Positions 1 to 7,598 of a DNA stretch of 33,775 bases are shown one piece after another (the stretch's first letter is position 1; the number at the start of each line of letters is the position of its first letter). Made by a program: the position numbers and the translations under genes. The notes beneath the pieces are model-generated. The model was given only the letters and a program-made list of their open reading frames with translations. It had not been told where the DNA came from and did not search any database. Source of the DNA: Mesobacillus subterraneus (lineage in GTDB: Bacteria; Bacillota; Bacilli; Bacillales; Cytobacillaceae). The DNA is taken from positions 1 through 33,775 of the forward strand of contig NZ_JXIQ01000064.1 of NCBI RefSeq assembly GCF_000934845.1, in the 5' to 3' direction.

Positions 1-29
1 ATAAATTACGGGAATGCAGGTTACATGAA

Positions 30-60
30 TAAAAAGAAAAAGCCCGTACAATCGGGCTTC
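30..60 (-). terminator. Intrinsic terminator of ytpQ
   Basis: On the minus strand a GC-rich hairpin (AAGCCCG at 40-46 pairing with CGGGCTT at 53-59) is followed by a T-rich run (TTTTTCTTTTT). It lies 13 bases past the ytpQ stop codon and ends the ytpP-ytpQ transcript. Confidence 0.8.
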
Positions 61-72
61 CTCTGCTGCATC

Positions 73-864
73 TTATTTTTTTGTTTTACCCAAAATAAAA
101 ATTGGTTCTAATTTTCCATCTTCATATAAAAAACTTAAGGCAGTGATCGGTACCCTTCCACTTGCAAAAAAGCTCATGGTCATCTCGGCGAGGATATCAT
201 AGCCGGTATTATTTTCTACATCAGCGATGATCAGCACATCCTGGTGGGGAACGGCTACAGCCATGGTCCCCTTCGCTTTTTTCTTCATTTCATTCAACAA
301 GCTTGTATTCAAAATTCTGCTCGCATCATAGCCATCATTTGTATTGAGGAAATAAAAACTGTTGTCCGCCACACGATCCTCCTTCAGCTTGACGGTAAGG
401 GAACGGACATTGAACAAAGCTGTTTCGCGCACTTGCTCCGCAGACCAGTCTTCTTTCTTCAGCAGTTTTGAATCAATCAGCCTGTAAGTAGTTCCTAAAT
501 CTAAAGCATAATAGATCCTTGTTTCAGCTGTATGATCATCGTACAGGAAGGGCGTGCCCTCCTCCGCTTCCGATGGAAAGGACGTCGAACGGATGACAGG
601 GAAGATGTTTTTTTCCTTGCCAGACAGCTCAAGTTGACTTTCCATCGCATTTAAGCCTTCGGAAACATAGTAGACAACTTCATCAATCGCCTTTTCTTTC
701 TGATCCTGCCACTTGGCGACAATCCCGGACAAGGAAATCGTAATGCCGCGCCCCGTGTTTTTATTTTCAATCCTCAACTGATCCATTTCTCGGTCATAGG
801 ATATTGTCCTGTCCGAACGCTGCAAACGGTTTTCAAGCTCATTACGCATTTTTCTGCTGTCCAT
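73..864 (-). CDS. ytpQ: YtpQ, DUF1444 family protein
   Basis: 263-residue soluble protein of the DUF1444/YtpQ family, close to the usual length (about 265-270). No signal peptide or membrane segment is visible, and the biochemical role is unknown. The C-terminal half carries the typical family segment with a run of hydrophobic strands ([15 protein letters not shown]). A GGGAGGG ribosome site lies just upstream of the ATG; a second ATG at codon 6 is possible but badly spaced. It follows ytpP by 79 bases on the same strand, as in B. subtilis, and a terminator follows it, so it is probably the last gene of a ytpP-ytpQ unit. Confidence 0.85.
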   Translation of the reverse strand: MDSRKMRNELENRLQRSDRTISYDREMDQLRIENKNTGRGITISLSGIVAKWQDQKEKAIDEVVYYVSEGLNAMESQLELSGKEKNIFPVIRSTSFPSEAEEGTPFLYDDHTAETRIYYALDLGTTYRLIDSKLLKKEDWSAEQVRETALFNVRSLTVKLKEDRVADNSFYFLNTNDGYDASRILNTSLLNEMKKKAKGTMAVAVPHQDVLIIADVENNTGYDILAEMTMSFFASGRVPITALSFLYEDGKLEPIFILGKTKK

Positions 865-943
865 TTGTATCCCTCCCCTTCCTCAGGAGTTTCTGAATCT
901 AACATAAAATTTCCCACCAACTCAGGAAAAGTGGGGGAAAGGA

Positions 944-1258
944 TTAAGCAAGGCCTTCAATAAAGTTTTCGATTTCAGCCTGTGTTTTTCTGTTCTTGCT
1001 GACAAATCGCCCAAGTTCTTTGCCGTTATCAAACGCGATAAAACTTGGAATGCCAAAAACATCCAGCTGAATGCATAAATCGATGAAATCATCGCGGTCA
1101 ACAGTAACAAATTCATAGTCGCTGTACTTGCTTTCAATTTCAGGCATGACTGGTTCAATCATGCGGCAGTCTGGGCACCAGACTGCCGTAAATAAAAATA
1201 TATGTTTTCCCTCGTTTTTCATTGTTTCAAATTGTTCCATTGACTCCAAAGTTTTCAT
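944..1258 (-). CDS. ytpP: YtpP, thioredoxin-like protein
   Basis: 104-residue single-domain thioredoxin-fold protein, presumably cytosolic since it has no signal peptide. The redox motif near residues 27-32 reads WCPDC rather than WCGPC; this C-P-D-C variant is normal for YtpP. The cis-Pro loop (FGIPSF) is present. The family is taken to act in thiol redox or thiol transfer, but its partner is not shown by sequence. The start has a GGAGG site seven bases upstream. It lies directly before ytpQ on the same strand. Confidence 0.9.
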   Translation of the reverse strand: MKTLESMEQFETMKNEGKHIFLFTAVWCPDCRMIEPVMPEIESKYSDYEFVTVDRDDFIDLCIQLDVFGIPSFIAFDNGKELGRFVSKNRKTQAEIENFIEGLA

Positions 1259-1348
1259 TTTGTTTCCTCCTGTTTAATCTAGGTTTACTTTTCCTATTGT
1301 ACCCATGCATGTTAAAAAAAGAAACAAATCTGATTATGAAGAGCAAGT

Positions 1349-1386
1349 AAAAAAAGCTGCCTGAGCTTATACTAGCTTCAGACAGC
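1349..1386 (-). terminator. Intrinsic terminator of the lipoprotein gene
   Basis: Minus strand: a long stem (GCTGTCTGAAGCT against AGCTCAGGCAGC, with one wobble and one bulge) followed by seven Ts. It lies 12 bases after the stop of the 1399-1902 gene and isolates it from ytpP. Confidence 0.85.
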
Positions 1387-1398
1387 GCCGAGATTGAG

Positions 1399-1902
1399 CT
1401 ATTTGACGTTCACGGAATTTGCGATGGACATCATCGTCTCTGCATCTTCTTTTACATTTTCGGTTTCTGTAGTAAGCTTGACCCCGCCAATGCCGACAAT
1501 TACTTGATACTGATTTTCTTTCAGCTGTTTGACCATCATATAGCCAAATTTTCCATTTTCACTGAATGTCTCATTAGCATCCCATTCCTTCTGCTGCTTC
1601 GCAGTGGAATCATAGACCACTTTGCTATCGTCTTTTTCATGTTGGTTATAAAATAAAATATACGTTTTAGACCCATTCTTAAATAGAATATTATTTGGCT
1701 TTTCCTCTTCCACCTTAAAATTGGATGGCAAGTAAAAATCTATATCTTTTGTACTATGATTCGTTTTTTCAGGCTGTGCTTCAAATGTAGTCAAAACGTC
1801 TTTTTTTATTTCAGCCTTTTGCTCTGAAAACTGGGCAGAACAACCGCTCAGCAGAAATAATCCTACTATAACAAGCCCAAATGCCCTTCTGAACTCTATC
1901 AT
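1399..1902 (-). CDS. Putative lipoprotein of unknown function
   Basis: 167 residues with a lipoprotein signal: positively charged start (EFRR), hydrophobic core, then lipobox L-S-G-C with Cys21 as the expected lipidated residue. The remainder is a small soluble domain of alternating strands with a conserved-looking segment around FYLPSNFKVEEE and a C-terminal helix with MMSIANSV. It should be anchored outside the membrane. I do not recognise the family beyond Bacillus-type lipoproteins. An AGGGGG ribosome site precedes the ATG, a good promoter lies at 1944-1973 and a terminator follows, so the gene is monocistronic. Confidence 0.75.
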   Translation of the reverse strand: MIEFRRAFGLVIVGLFLLSGCSAQFSEQKAEIKKDVLTTFEAQPEKTNHSTKDIDFYLPSNFKVEEEKPNNILFKNGSKTYILFYNQHEKDDSKVVYDSTAKQQKEWDANETFSENGKFGYMMVKQLKENQYQVIVGIGGVKLTTETENVKEDAETMMSIANSVNVK

Positions 1903-1943
1903 ACTTTTTTCCCCCTAGCTAAGGACTTTGCCACTCCATTTCT

Positions 1944-1973
1944 ATCATACCTTGCCTGTTTGATTGATGACAA
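1944..1973 (-). promoter_or_regulatory. SigmaA-type promoter for the lipoprotein gene
   Basis: Minus strand TTGTCA (1968-1973), an 18-base spacer, then TATGAT (1944-1949). Each hexamer differs from consensus at one position. It lies about 40 bases before the start codon at 1902. Confidence 0.6.
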
Positions 1974-2033
1974 GGCTTCCTTAGCATTTTTTGTTGGAAA
2001 TTAAGTTATTTTTAGAAATTTGTCGATAAATCT

Positions 2034-2564
2034 TTATAATTTTTCCTGTTTCGTTTGATTCCTATCATATTCAAATTGTCCGGCGAGCAGCTTCATGACG
2101 TGGGTAAACATTTCACTGCGATTGATTTGGCCATTTGTAAAAATCCCGATCGCCCCTTCCTTTTCACGGACGTTCTGTTTTTTTACATACTCATCCATCA
2201 CAGGACCCAATTCGAAGCCAGCCAACAATTGCCGGGCGACTTCATCAGGAAGCGGAATTCTCGCTCCACCAGCAATAAACGGCTCCTTCCCATTCACTGC
2301 CAGAGCCCCCCAATTGCAAAGCAGCAGTCCATATGGAGTTTGCTGGACACCACCTTCAAGGCCAATGCCAATTTCCGCTTCTCCTTTTTTTGCAGCCTCA
2401 ATGGCTCTGTTAACAGCCCCTTTGATGGTTTCCTCATCTGACATTGGCTGGTCGCTCACCCCCGATTCAGCATCAATGGCGAAAATCTCATAATCTGCCC
2501 CTATAAAAGCTGCCTTTGCCGCCCTGATTTTTACCAGATTCTTTGAGCCTACTGCCACTTTCAT
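2034..2564 (-). CDS. DUF84 family inosine/xanthosine triphosphatase-like protein
   Basis: 176 residues of the NTPase_I-T (DUF84, YjjX-like) family. Members studied in other bacteria hydrolyse non-canonical purine triphosphates (ITP, XTP) and so cleanse the nucleotide pool; for the Bacillus branch this is inferred by family only. The N-terminus MKVAVGSKNLVKIRAA is the typical nucleotide-binding start. SDQPMSDEET and IGIGLEGGVQ match the conserved acidic and glycine motifs. An AAGGAGG site lies eight bases before the ATG. A consensus TTGACA upstream hints at its own promoter, and ytoP upstream ends in a terminator, so it is probably transcribed alone. Confidence 0.8.
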   Translation of the reverse strand: MKVAVGSKNLVKIRAAKAAFIGADYEIFAIDAESGVSDQPMSDEETIKGAVNRAIEAAKKGEAEIGIGLEGGVQQTPYGLLLCNWGALAVNGKEPFIAGGARIPLPDEVARQLLAGFELGPVMDEYVKKQNVREKEGAIGIFTNGQINRSEMFTHVMKLLAGQFEYDRNQTKQEKL

Positions 2565-2652
2565 CTATATTTCCTCCTTATCTTCGTCCAGTTATTCACC
2601 GAATGACGTCTCTGTCAAATACAGAAATAACCAGGTGACCCCTATGTGACAC

Positions 2653-2677
2653 AAAAAAGGGCAGTGATTAGCTGCCC
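2653..2677 (-). terminator. Intrinsic terminator of ytoP
   Basis: Minus strand stem GGGCAG/CTGCCC with a seven-base loop followed by TTTTTT, 17 bases past the ytoP stop codon. Confidence 0.85.
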
Positions 2678-2693
2678 GTTCTATCTGAGTTGA

Positions 2694-3767
2694 TTAACTA
2701 TTCTTTTTGATGGTTTCGACGGTTGTCTTATCAGCTGCTTTGACAAGTTTTACGAGCAGTTCCTTCGCTGCCGCATAGTCATCAACATGGATCATGGATG
2801 CCGCTGTGTGGATGTACCGTGAGCAGATTCCGATAACCGCACTAGGGATTCCCTGATTCGAAGTGTGGACTCTTCCTGCATCCGTTCCACCTTGGGAAAC
2901 GAAGTATTGGTATGGTATGTCATGGGTTTCTGCCATATCAAGAACAAATTCCCTCATGCCCCGATGCGTGACCATCGAGCGGTCGAGAATTCTTAGCAAT
3001 GTTCCCTTCCCAAGCTGGCCAAATTCATTTTTATCACCTGACATATCATTCGCCGGGCTTGCATCCAATGCAAAGAAAATGTCCGGGTCGATCATATTGG
3101 CAGCCGTCTGAGCTCCTCGTAAGCCGACCTCCTCCTGGACAGTAGCGCCGGAGTACAAAGTGTTTGGCAACTGAATGTCTTTTGTTTCCCTTAGCAATTC
3201 GATAGCCAATCCGCAGCCATAGCGGTTATCCCAGGCTTTCGCGAGAATCTTCTTTTCGTTTGCCATTGTCGTGAACGGACAGATCGGCACGATTTGCTGT
3301 CCTGGTTTGATGCCAATCTTGATCGCATCTTCCTTATCATCTGCACCGATATCAATCAGCATATTGTTGATTTCCATCGGTTTATTGCGTTTGGACTCAT
3401 CCAAAAGATGAGGGGGGATCGAGCCAACCACACCAGTAACTGGACCGTTGTTCGTAATGATCTGGACGCGCTGAGCAAGTAGGACCTGGCTCCACCAGCC
3501 GCCAAGCGTCTGGAATCGGATCATCCCGTTTTTCGTGATTGAAGTTACCATGAAACCGACTTCATCCATATGGCCGGCAACCATGATTTTCGGGCCATCC
3601 GGGTTCCCCTTTTTCACGCCGAACACACTTCCCAATTTATCCTGGATCAATTCATCAGCATACTGTTCCAGCTGCTCACGCATGAATTTGCGCACAGCAT
3701 GTTCATTTCCCGGCGCTCCAGGCAATTCTGTCAACGTTTTAAACAGACTTAATGTTTGCTCGTTCAT
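2694..3767 (-). CDS. ytoP: M42 family metallopeptidase (glutamyl aminopeptidase type)
   Basis: 357 residues, the full length of B. subtilis YtoP. M42 enzymes are cytosolic, cobalt- or zinc-dependent aminopeptidases, often tetrahedral dodecamers. The dinuclear metal site and catalytic residues are all visible: H66 and D68 in [10 protein letters not shown]180 in AWDNRYG, the E212-E213 pair in [10 protein letters not shown]235 in LDASPA and H320 near the C-terminus. AAGGAG lies nine bases before the ATG. The gene ends in a terminator and is divergent from ytzB. Confidence 0.93.
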   Translation of the reverse strand: MNEQTLSLFKTLTELPGAPGNEHAVRKFMREQLEQYADELIQDKLGSVFGVKKGNPDGPKIMVAGHMDEVGFMVTSITKNGMIRFQTLGGWWSQVLLAQRVQIITNNGPVTGVVGSIPPHLLDESKRNKPMEINNMLIDIGADDKEDAIKIGIKPGQQIVPICPFTTMANEKKILAKAWDNRYGCGLAIELLRETKDIQLPNTLYSGATVQEEVGLRGAQTAANMIDPDIFFALDASPANDMSGDKNEFGQLGKGTLLRILDRSMVTHRGMREFVLDMAETHDIPYQYFVSQGGTDAGRVHTSNQGIPSAVIGICSRYIHTAASMIHVDDYAAAKELLVKLVKAADKTTVETIKKNS

Positions 3768-3893
3768 TAATTTGCTCCTTTTCCAAAAAAAATTTAGGTT
3801 TGCTAACCATTATGTATATCATCTATTTTACAGAACATTCCCTCTGCTTGCCAGTCTTATTCCTGACAAACAATGATTATCATCGCTAATCCT

Positions 3894-3921
3894 TTGCTCC
3901 AGCTTATGGATTTGGTATGAT
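3894..3921 (+). promoter_or_regulatory. Extended -10 promoter for ytzB
   Basis: TTGCTC (3894-3899), 16-base spacer, TATGAT (3916-3921) preceded by TGG, giving an extended -10. It lies 37 bases before the ytzB start. A palindrome ATGAT-T-ATCAT lies just upstream. Confidence 0.55.
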
Positions 3922-3957
3922 GAAGCTATCCTATCTAACTTTGGAGGTACTAAGACT

Positions 3958-4272
3958 ATGAACTGGAAAGCCTTTGTCTTCGGCGTTGGTGCCGGTCTTG
4001 TATGTGCATACACGGTAAAGGAACTGGCCTCGCAAAAAGAAACAGTCTCTGCAGATAAAGTATTGAATGATGCAAAGGCCGCTTTTAAAAAATCCGGGCC
4101 CATCAGCGGTTCATGGATCAATATGACGATTGAACCCTACTCCATTCCGCCAATCGAGTACCAGGTGTATAAAGGCGGGATTACAAGAGATGTTGACGGA
4201 AAGGTCGAACAATATGAGTTCATCGCAGATGCTTCAACCGGAGTCATCCTGCACACCTACCCATTGCATTAA
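3958..4272 (+). CDS. ytzB: YtzB, membrane-anchored PepSY-like protein
   Basis: 104 residues, equal in length to B. subtilis YtzB. Residues 4-22 form one hydrophobic segment (AFVFGVGAGLVCAY), likely an N-terminal membrane anchor. The rest resembles a PepSY domain, ending in a typical strand pair (EFIADASTGVILHTYPL). PepSY domains are often linked to inhibition of proteases or export control; no substrate can be named here. A GGAGG site lies ten bases before the ATG. It faces ytnP tail to tail. Confidence 0.85.
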   Translation: MNWKAFVFGVGAGLVCAYTVKELASQKETVSADKVLNDAKAAFKKSGPISGSWINMTIEPYSIPPIEYQVYKGGITRDVDGKVEQYEFIADASTGVILHTYPLH

Positions 4273-4277
4273 GCAAT

Positions 4278-4311
4278 GAAGAATAGACTAGCCGCAGCAG
4301 GTCTATTCTTC
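4278..4311. terminator. Convergent hairpin between ytzB and ytnP
   Basis: A perfect 11-bp stem (GAAGAATAGAC at 4278-4288 with GTCTATTCTTC at 4301-4311). The ytnP stop codon (4303-4305) lies inside the right arm. Neither strand has a clear U-tract, so termination strength is uncertain. Confidence 0.5.
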
Positions 4312-5142
4312 TCTCGAGATGCTGTCCCTTATTTTTCCATCCTCGTTGAATTGGACGGCCCTGTACACCGAATCATGGTAAAAAGTGAACCATGCATTTC
4401 TGCTTATTCCAAATTCAAGCCACTTCTGCTTTGCATAAATGGAATCCATCGGGTAGTCATCATATGCCATCACCCAAAGCGGATTTTGGTGGGCATGGGT
4501 CGGCATGATATCAGCCATATGGACCACGGTAGCATTTCCATCCTCCACGATCAGGATGGAATGTCCATCACTGTGTCCTCCAGTGTGAATCATCTTGAGC
4601 GGTCCAAAACTCCATTCTTTTTCAAACGTCTCAACCTGCTGTTCGATTCCAAGCCAATTTTCTTTCCAGTATGTACTCCTGGAACGGATATTCGGATTGC
4701 GCATTTCATCCCACTCAATCTGTGATGTGATGATTTTCGCGTTGACGAAAACAGATTCCAGTTCCCCATTGACTTCTTTCGTTAATCCGCATGCATGATC
4801 AAAATGCATATGTGTCATCAAAACATAGTCGATGTCAGCGACAGTCAGTCCTAGCAGATCCAGTTCGGCATCAAGGTTTGATTCTTCCATTACCCCATAA
4901 TTTCGTTTCTGCTTCTCATTTAGCTTTCCATTTCCCATTCCGCTTTCCACTAAAAAATTCTTTCCTTCCGCTTGAATGAGAATCGGATCTGTCCTCAGCT
5001 TGATCTGATTTTTATCATTTACTGCATACTTCCTCGTCCAAAGCGGTTTCGGCACGACTCCGAACATCGCACCGCCATCCAGATGCGTTTCCCCGCCACT
5101 CATCCATCTTAGCTTAACAGTTTCAAGCTCCAGATTTTCCAT
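4303..5142 (-). CDS. ytnP: YtnP, metallo-beta-lactamase-fold quorum-quenching lactonase
   Basis: 279 residues, metallo-beta-lactamase fold. The zinc motif HMHFDH lies at 111-116 (HxHxDH), followed by [10 protein letters not shown] and the bridging acidic residue in [12 protein letters not shown]. subtilis YtnP is known as a lactonase-like protein that degrades N-acyl homoserine lactones and interferes with Streptomyces development. The same role is inferred here from family and synteny. No signal peptide is visible. AAGGAGG lies seven bases before the ATG, and an extended -10 promoter lies at 5166-5194. Confidence 0.88.
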   Translation of the reverse strand: MENLELETVKLRWMSGGETHLDGGAMFGVVPKPLWTRKYAVNDKNQIKLRTDPILIQAEGKNFLVESGMGNGKLNEKQKRNYGVMEESNLDAELDLLGLTVADIDYVLMTHMHFDHACGLTKEVNGELESVFVNAKIITSQIEWDEMRNPNIRSRSTYWKENWLGIEQQVETFEKEWSFGPLKMIHTGGHSDGHSILIVEDGNATVVHMADIMPTHAHQNPLWVMAYDDYPMDSIYAKQKWLEFGISRNAWFTFYHDSVYRAVQFNEDGKIRDSISREE

Positions 5143-5165
5143 TGCCCAACCTCCTTTTTCTTATG

Positions 5166-5194
5166 ATTGTATCACTGAAATTTAAATCTTTAAA
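5166..5194 (-). promoter_or_regulatory. Extended -10 promoter for ytnP
   Basis: Minus strand TTTAAA (5189-5194), 17-base spacer, TACAAT (5166-5171) preceded by TGA. The -10 is strong and the -35 weak. It lies 24 bases from the ytnP start, between that gene and the TATTGGCGA array. Confidence 0.55.
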
Positions 5195-5248
5195 TAATTC
5201 AGCTTCTATTTTGATTTTTAACTAGAATGTTTTCTTAGGAATTCTTTT

Positions 5249-5359
5249 TATTGGCGGAGTTCACAATTTTATTGGCGATTTTCAGATTTTATTGGCGAAA
5301 ATACATTTTTATTGGCGATTTCCCCTACTTTATTGGCGAAAATAAAATTTTATTGGCGA
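5249..5359. repeat. Phased array of six TATTGGCGA words
   Basis: TATTGGCGA (first copy TATTGGCGG) begins at 5249, 5270, 5290, 5310, 5331 and 5351, a period of 20-21 bases, about two DNA turns. Most copies follow a T-run, and the spacers are AT-rich and 11-12 bases long. From copy 2 the base context after the word alternates between GATTT(C) and GAAAAT, so neighbouring spacers could pair. The array fills the gap between the trmB terminator and the ytnP promoter. Confidence 0.9.
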
Positions 5360-5388
5360 ACTGGAAATTATCAAGCTTTTTTTCCAGT
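5360..5388. repeat. 8-bp inverted repeat after the array
   Basis: ACTGGAAA (5360-5367) and TTTCCAGT (5381-5388) form a perfect stem with a 13-base AT-rich loop. It abuts the last TATTGGCGA copy and the trmB terminator tract. Confidence 0.6.
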
Positions 5389-5420
5389 AAAAAAAACCGG
5401 TCGATGCAAAATCGCCGGTT
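5389..5420 (-). terminator. Intrinsic terminator of trmB
   Basis: Minus strand stem AACCGGCGAT/ATCG-A-CCGGTT with one bulge, followed by eight Ts, 12 bases after the trmB stop. Confidence 0.85.
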
Positions 5421-5431
5421 CGATCGTCACG

Positions 5432-6076
5432 CTATTTAGACATAAATTGCACTTCACAGCGAAAAATTCGGCTGCCTCGCAATGAAAATTTTTCTTCGTA
5501 TTCGGTCATAATATTGCCTTCATAATCGCTATTATGGAGGTCGAGGCTGAGGTAATTCAACTTCATGCCATAATGCGAAAAGCTTATAAGAGAGTATTCA
5601 AACAAACCCTGATTATCTGTTTTAAAGTGAATTTCACCATTTTTCACAAGGATGGATTCATAAACCTTCAGGAATGATGCAAACGTAAGTCTACGTTTTT
5701 CATGGCGTGTTTTTGGCCATGGGTCAGAAAAATTCAAATAAATCCGGCTTACGTCCCCACTGGTAAAATACTTCGCAAGCTCAGCACCATTTACGTTCAT
5801 CAGCTTGCAGTTTGGCAAATTTTCTTCAATCAGCCTGTCCAGCGCACTGACAATCACGCTTTCCTGCAGTTCAATGCCGATATAATTCATGTCTGGATTG
5901 GCTTTGGCCATCCCTGTGATGAATTGGCCTTTCCCGGTACCGATTTCTATGTGGAGCGGCTGGTCCTTTGTAAAAACCTCTCCCCATTTCCCCCGGTGCT
6001 GCTCCGGTTCCTGGATCACAAAATCCGCGTATTCCTTCAATTTAGCTTTAGCCCAAGGCTTGTTTCGTAGTCTCAT
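5432..6076 (-). CDS. trmB: tRNA (guanine-N7-)-methyltransferase TrmB
   Basis: Adds a methyl group from SAM to N7 of guanine 46 in the tRNA variable loop. 214 residues, the normal length (YtmQ in B. subtilis). The SAM-binding loop EIGTGKG lies at 44-50, the acidic ribose-binding motif YIGIEL near 65-70, and the family signature [13 protein letters not shown] at 118-130. Two ATGs are adjacent. I chose the second (6076) because AGAGGTG is too close to the first, and because the protein then starts MRLRNKPWA like its relatives. Confidence 0.93.
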   Translation of the reverse strand: MRLRNKPWAKAKLKEYADFVIQEPEQHRGKWGEVFTKDQPLHIEIGTGKGQFITGMAKANPDMNYIGIELQESVIVSALDRLIEENLPNCKLMNVNGAELAKYFTSGDVSRIYLNFSDPWPKTRHEKRRLTFASFLKVYESILVKNGEIHFKTDNQGLFEYSLISFSHYGMKLNYLSLDLHNSDYEGNIMTEYEEKFSLRGSRIFRCEVQFMSK

Positions 6077-6169
6077 CATGACACCTCTGTACTATTTTCA
6101 TTCGTTTCAAACAATATCATGCAACCACGCTGTTTTCAAGGTGAAATTTCTGTTGGCTGCATAAATGCA

Positions 6170-6204
6170 AAAAGGAATCCACAATCTATATGTGAATTCC
6201 TTTT
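6170..6204. repeat. Long hairpin in the ytzH leader
   Basis: AAAAGGAATCCACA (6170-6183) pairs with TGTGAATTCCTTTT (6191-6204) with one mismatch in 14 and a seven-base loop. It ends in four Ts on the plus strand and lies five bases before the ytzH ribosome site. It could be a terminator-like leader element or a barrier between trmB and ytzH. Confidence 0.6.
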
Positions 6205-6223
6205 AAAAGAAAGGGTGATCATT

Positions 6224-6502
6224 GTGCCATTAAGCCACCATGACCAGGTAAATTTATTAAAGGATATATTAACCAACCAGCAAACGGATTGCTGCGGATC
6301 GGTTGCCGAGTATCAACAGTTGGAACGATTAATCAAATCATTGATGGTCAACACGAATGTAGACGGTGCCATCAAAACCATTCTCGAGGATGTTTATCAG
6401 TACAGCCAAAACGGCGTTAACGCATCCGACCTGGAACAGCATATTGAGGCGAATCGGAATCAGCTATCTCAATGGGTGAATGATATCGGTCCATTCTCAT
6501 AA
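6224..6502 (+). CDS. ytzH: YtzH-like protein
   Basis: 92 residues from a GTG start, the same length as B. subtilis YtzH. I chose GTG 6224 because AAGGGTG lies six bases upstream and the sequence from there (PLSHHDQVNLLKDIL) matches the family start. The longer open frame upstream runs through a hairpin and is not coding. The protein is small and mostly helical with no membrane segment; residues 18-21 contain a CC pair (TDCCGS). Function unknown. Confidence 0.85.
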   Translation: MPLSHHDQVNLLKDILTNQQTDCCGSVAEYQQLERLIKSLMVNTNVDGAIKTILEDVYQYSQNGVNASDLEQHIEANRNQLSQWVNDIGPFS

Positions 6503-6533
6503 TTACCAACGACCGTTCACAAACTAGCTATTC

Positions 6534-7307
6534 TTAAAAAAGGGACTTTAAAAATTCAATCCATTTATCCATTTCAGGAATGCGCTTTTGATTTTTGTGC
6601 CATTGAATCGATGTTAATGACTGAGCGACAACATACCATTTCATGCGCAGTCGGAGGTTATCGGTCAAGTGTATCCCATACTTTTCCAGCCAACCTTCCC
6701 ATTCCTCTACTGGTATATAGGAATAGAGGAGGAGGCCAAGATCAATCGCAGGATCAGCGATCATCGCACCGTCCCAATCAATTAAATACAACTGGTTGTC
6801 TTCGGTGAGCAGCCAGTTGTTATGATTGACATCGCAATGACAAACTACTTTTTCAGCGCAGTCAACATCGCCGACAAATTCAGTCAGAAACTTCAACGCA
6901 TCACTGACTGCAGGATTCCTACTCCATTCCTCATCTAAATCTTCCTGTAAGGCTTGAAGGAACATCTCGGGTTTCAGCGGACTTTTTCCCAGCCTGGTCA
7001 GCATTCCAAGAAGCGGATCGGAAGCATGAATTTTCTTCAGCAGCCTGGCAACTCGATCATTGTTCATATCCCCGGGCTTCAGCTCACTTCCGTTCATCCA
7101 TTGCTGCGCCGTTATCACATCTCCGTTTTCTAACCTTTTCGTCCAAACAAGCTTAGGTACGATTCCTTCTGCGGAGAGTACAGCAAGGAAAGGGGATGAA
7201 TTTCGTTTTAAAAACAGCCTTTGTTCCTCATGCTGTGCAAAAAAGGCTGCACCTGTTGCGCCGCCAGCAGGAATAATCTCCCAATCCTGTCCAAATAAAT
7301 GTTCCAA
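6534..7307 (-). CDS. ytmP: YtmP, aminoglycoside phosphotransferase-like kinase family
   Basis: 257 residues with the choline/aminoglycoside kinase fold. The catalytic loop HCDVNHNN lies at 157-164 with base D159, and the metal-binding LIDWD at 175-179. The substrate is unknown; the family includes choline, homoserine and antibiotic kinases, and there is no basis for calling this a resistance gene. The start is TTG (7305-7307) with GAAGGTGA five bases upstream, and no ATG competes. It is convergent with ytzH and follows amyX, as in B. subtilis, after a 291-base gap. Confidence 0.85.
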   Translation of the reverse strand: MEHLFGQDWEIIPAGGATGAAFFAQHEEQRLFLKRNSSPFLAVLSAEGIVPKLVWTKRLENGDVITAQQWMNGSELKPGDMNNDRVARLLKKIHASDPLLGMLTRLGKSPLKPEMFLQALQEDLDEEWSRNPAVSDALKFLTEFVGDVDCAEKVVCHCDVNHNNWLLTEDNQLYLIDWDGAMIADPAIDLGLLLYSYIPVEEWEGWLEKYGIHLTDNLRLRMKWYVVAQSLTSIQWHKNQKRIPEMDKWIEFLKSLF

Positions 7308-7432
7308 AGTTAGTCACCTTCATTTATCACAATTTCCCCTATGCTGAAAACTGGAAATGGATTCTGTAAAATCTAAATCTAAATTCGCTGTTGATTTGAA
7401 TAGAAAGCGCATTCCGCCCGGAAAACTGGAAC

Positions 7433-7459
7433 AGTGAAGTTGGCGCTTTTGACTTCACT
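7433..7459. repeat. Inverted repeat in the amyX-ytmP gap
   Basis: AGTGAAGT (7433-7440) and ACTTCACT (7452-7459) form a perfect 8-bp stem with an 11-base loop. The rest of 7308-7598 holds no recognised gene; no promoter is convincing. Confidence 0.5.
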
Positions 7460-7598
7460 CGCTTTACAAGCGTCTCCTGCTACTTTGTTAAATAATAGTT
7501 GAAATACACAAAATGGCTTATCTAATAAATTTTATCCTCGACGGCTCGGTACGTCAACCCCAACGGCACGAATTTAACATTGGCAAAAAGTTATCCAT

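Noticed and set aside
1159-1200. WCPDC active site of YtpP as an unusual redox motif
   Set aside because: This variant is typical of YtpP-type thioredoxin-like proteins, so it is not novel.
3828-4121. Minus-strand frame opposite ytzB
   Set aside because: Antisense shadow of ytzB without a ribosome site or recognisable family.
5249-5359. CRISPR array
   Set aside because: Repeated words are only 8-9 bases and spacers 11-12 bases, far shorter than CRISPR units, and no cas gene is near. The same holds for 24246-24353.
5251-5439. Plus-strand open frame across the TATTGGCGA array
   Set aside because: Translation of repeat and terminator DNA only; no ribosome site, no family, and overlaps the trmB terminator.
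6119-6223. Longer ytzH reading frame from 6119
   Set aside because: It runs through the 6170-6204 hairpin; the GTG at 6224 has the ribosome site and gives the family length.
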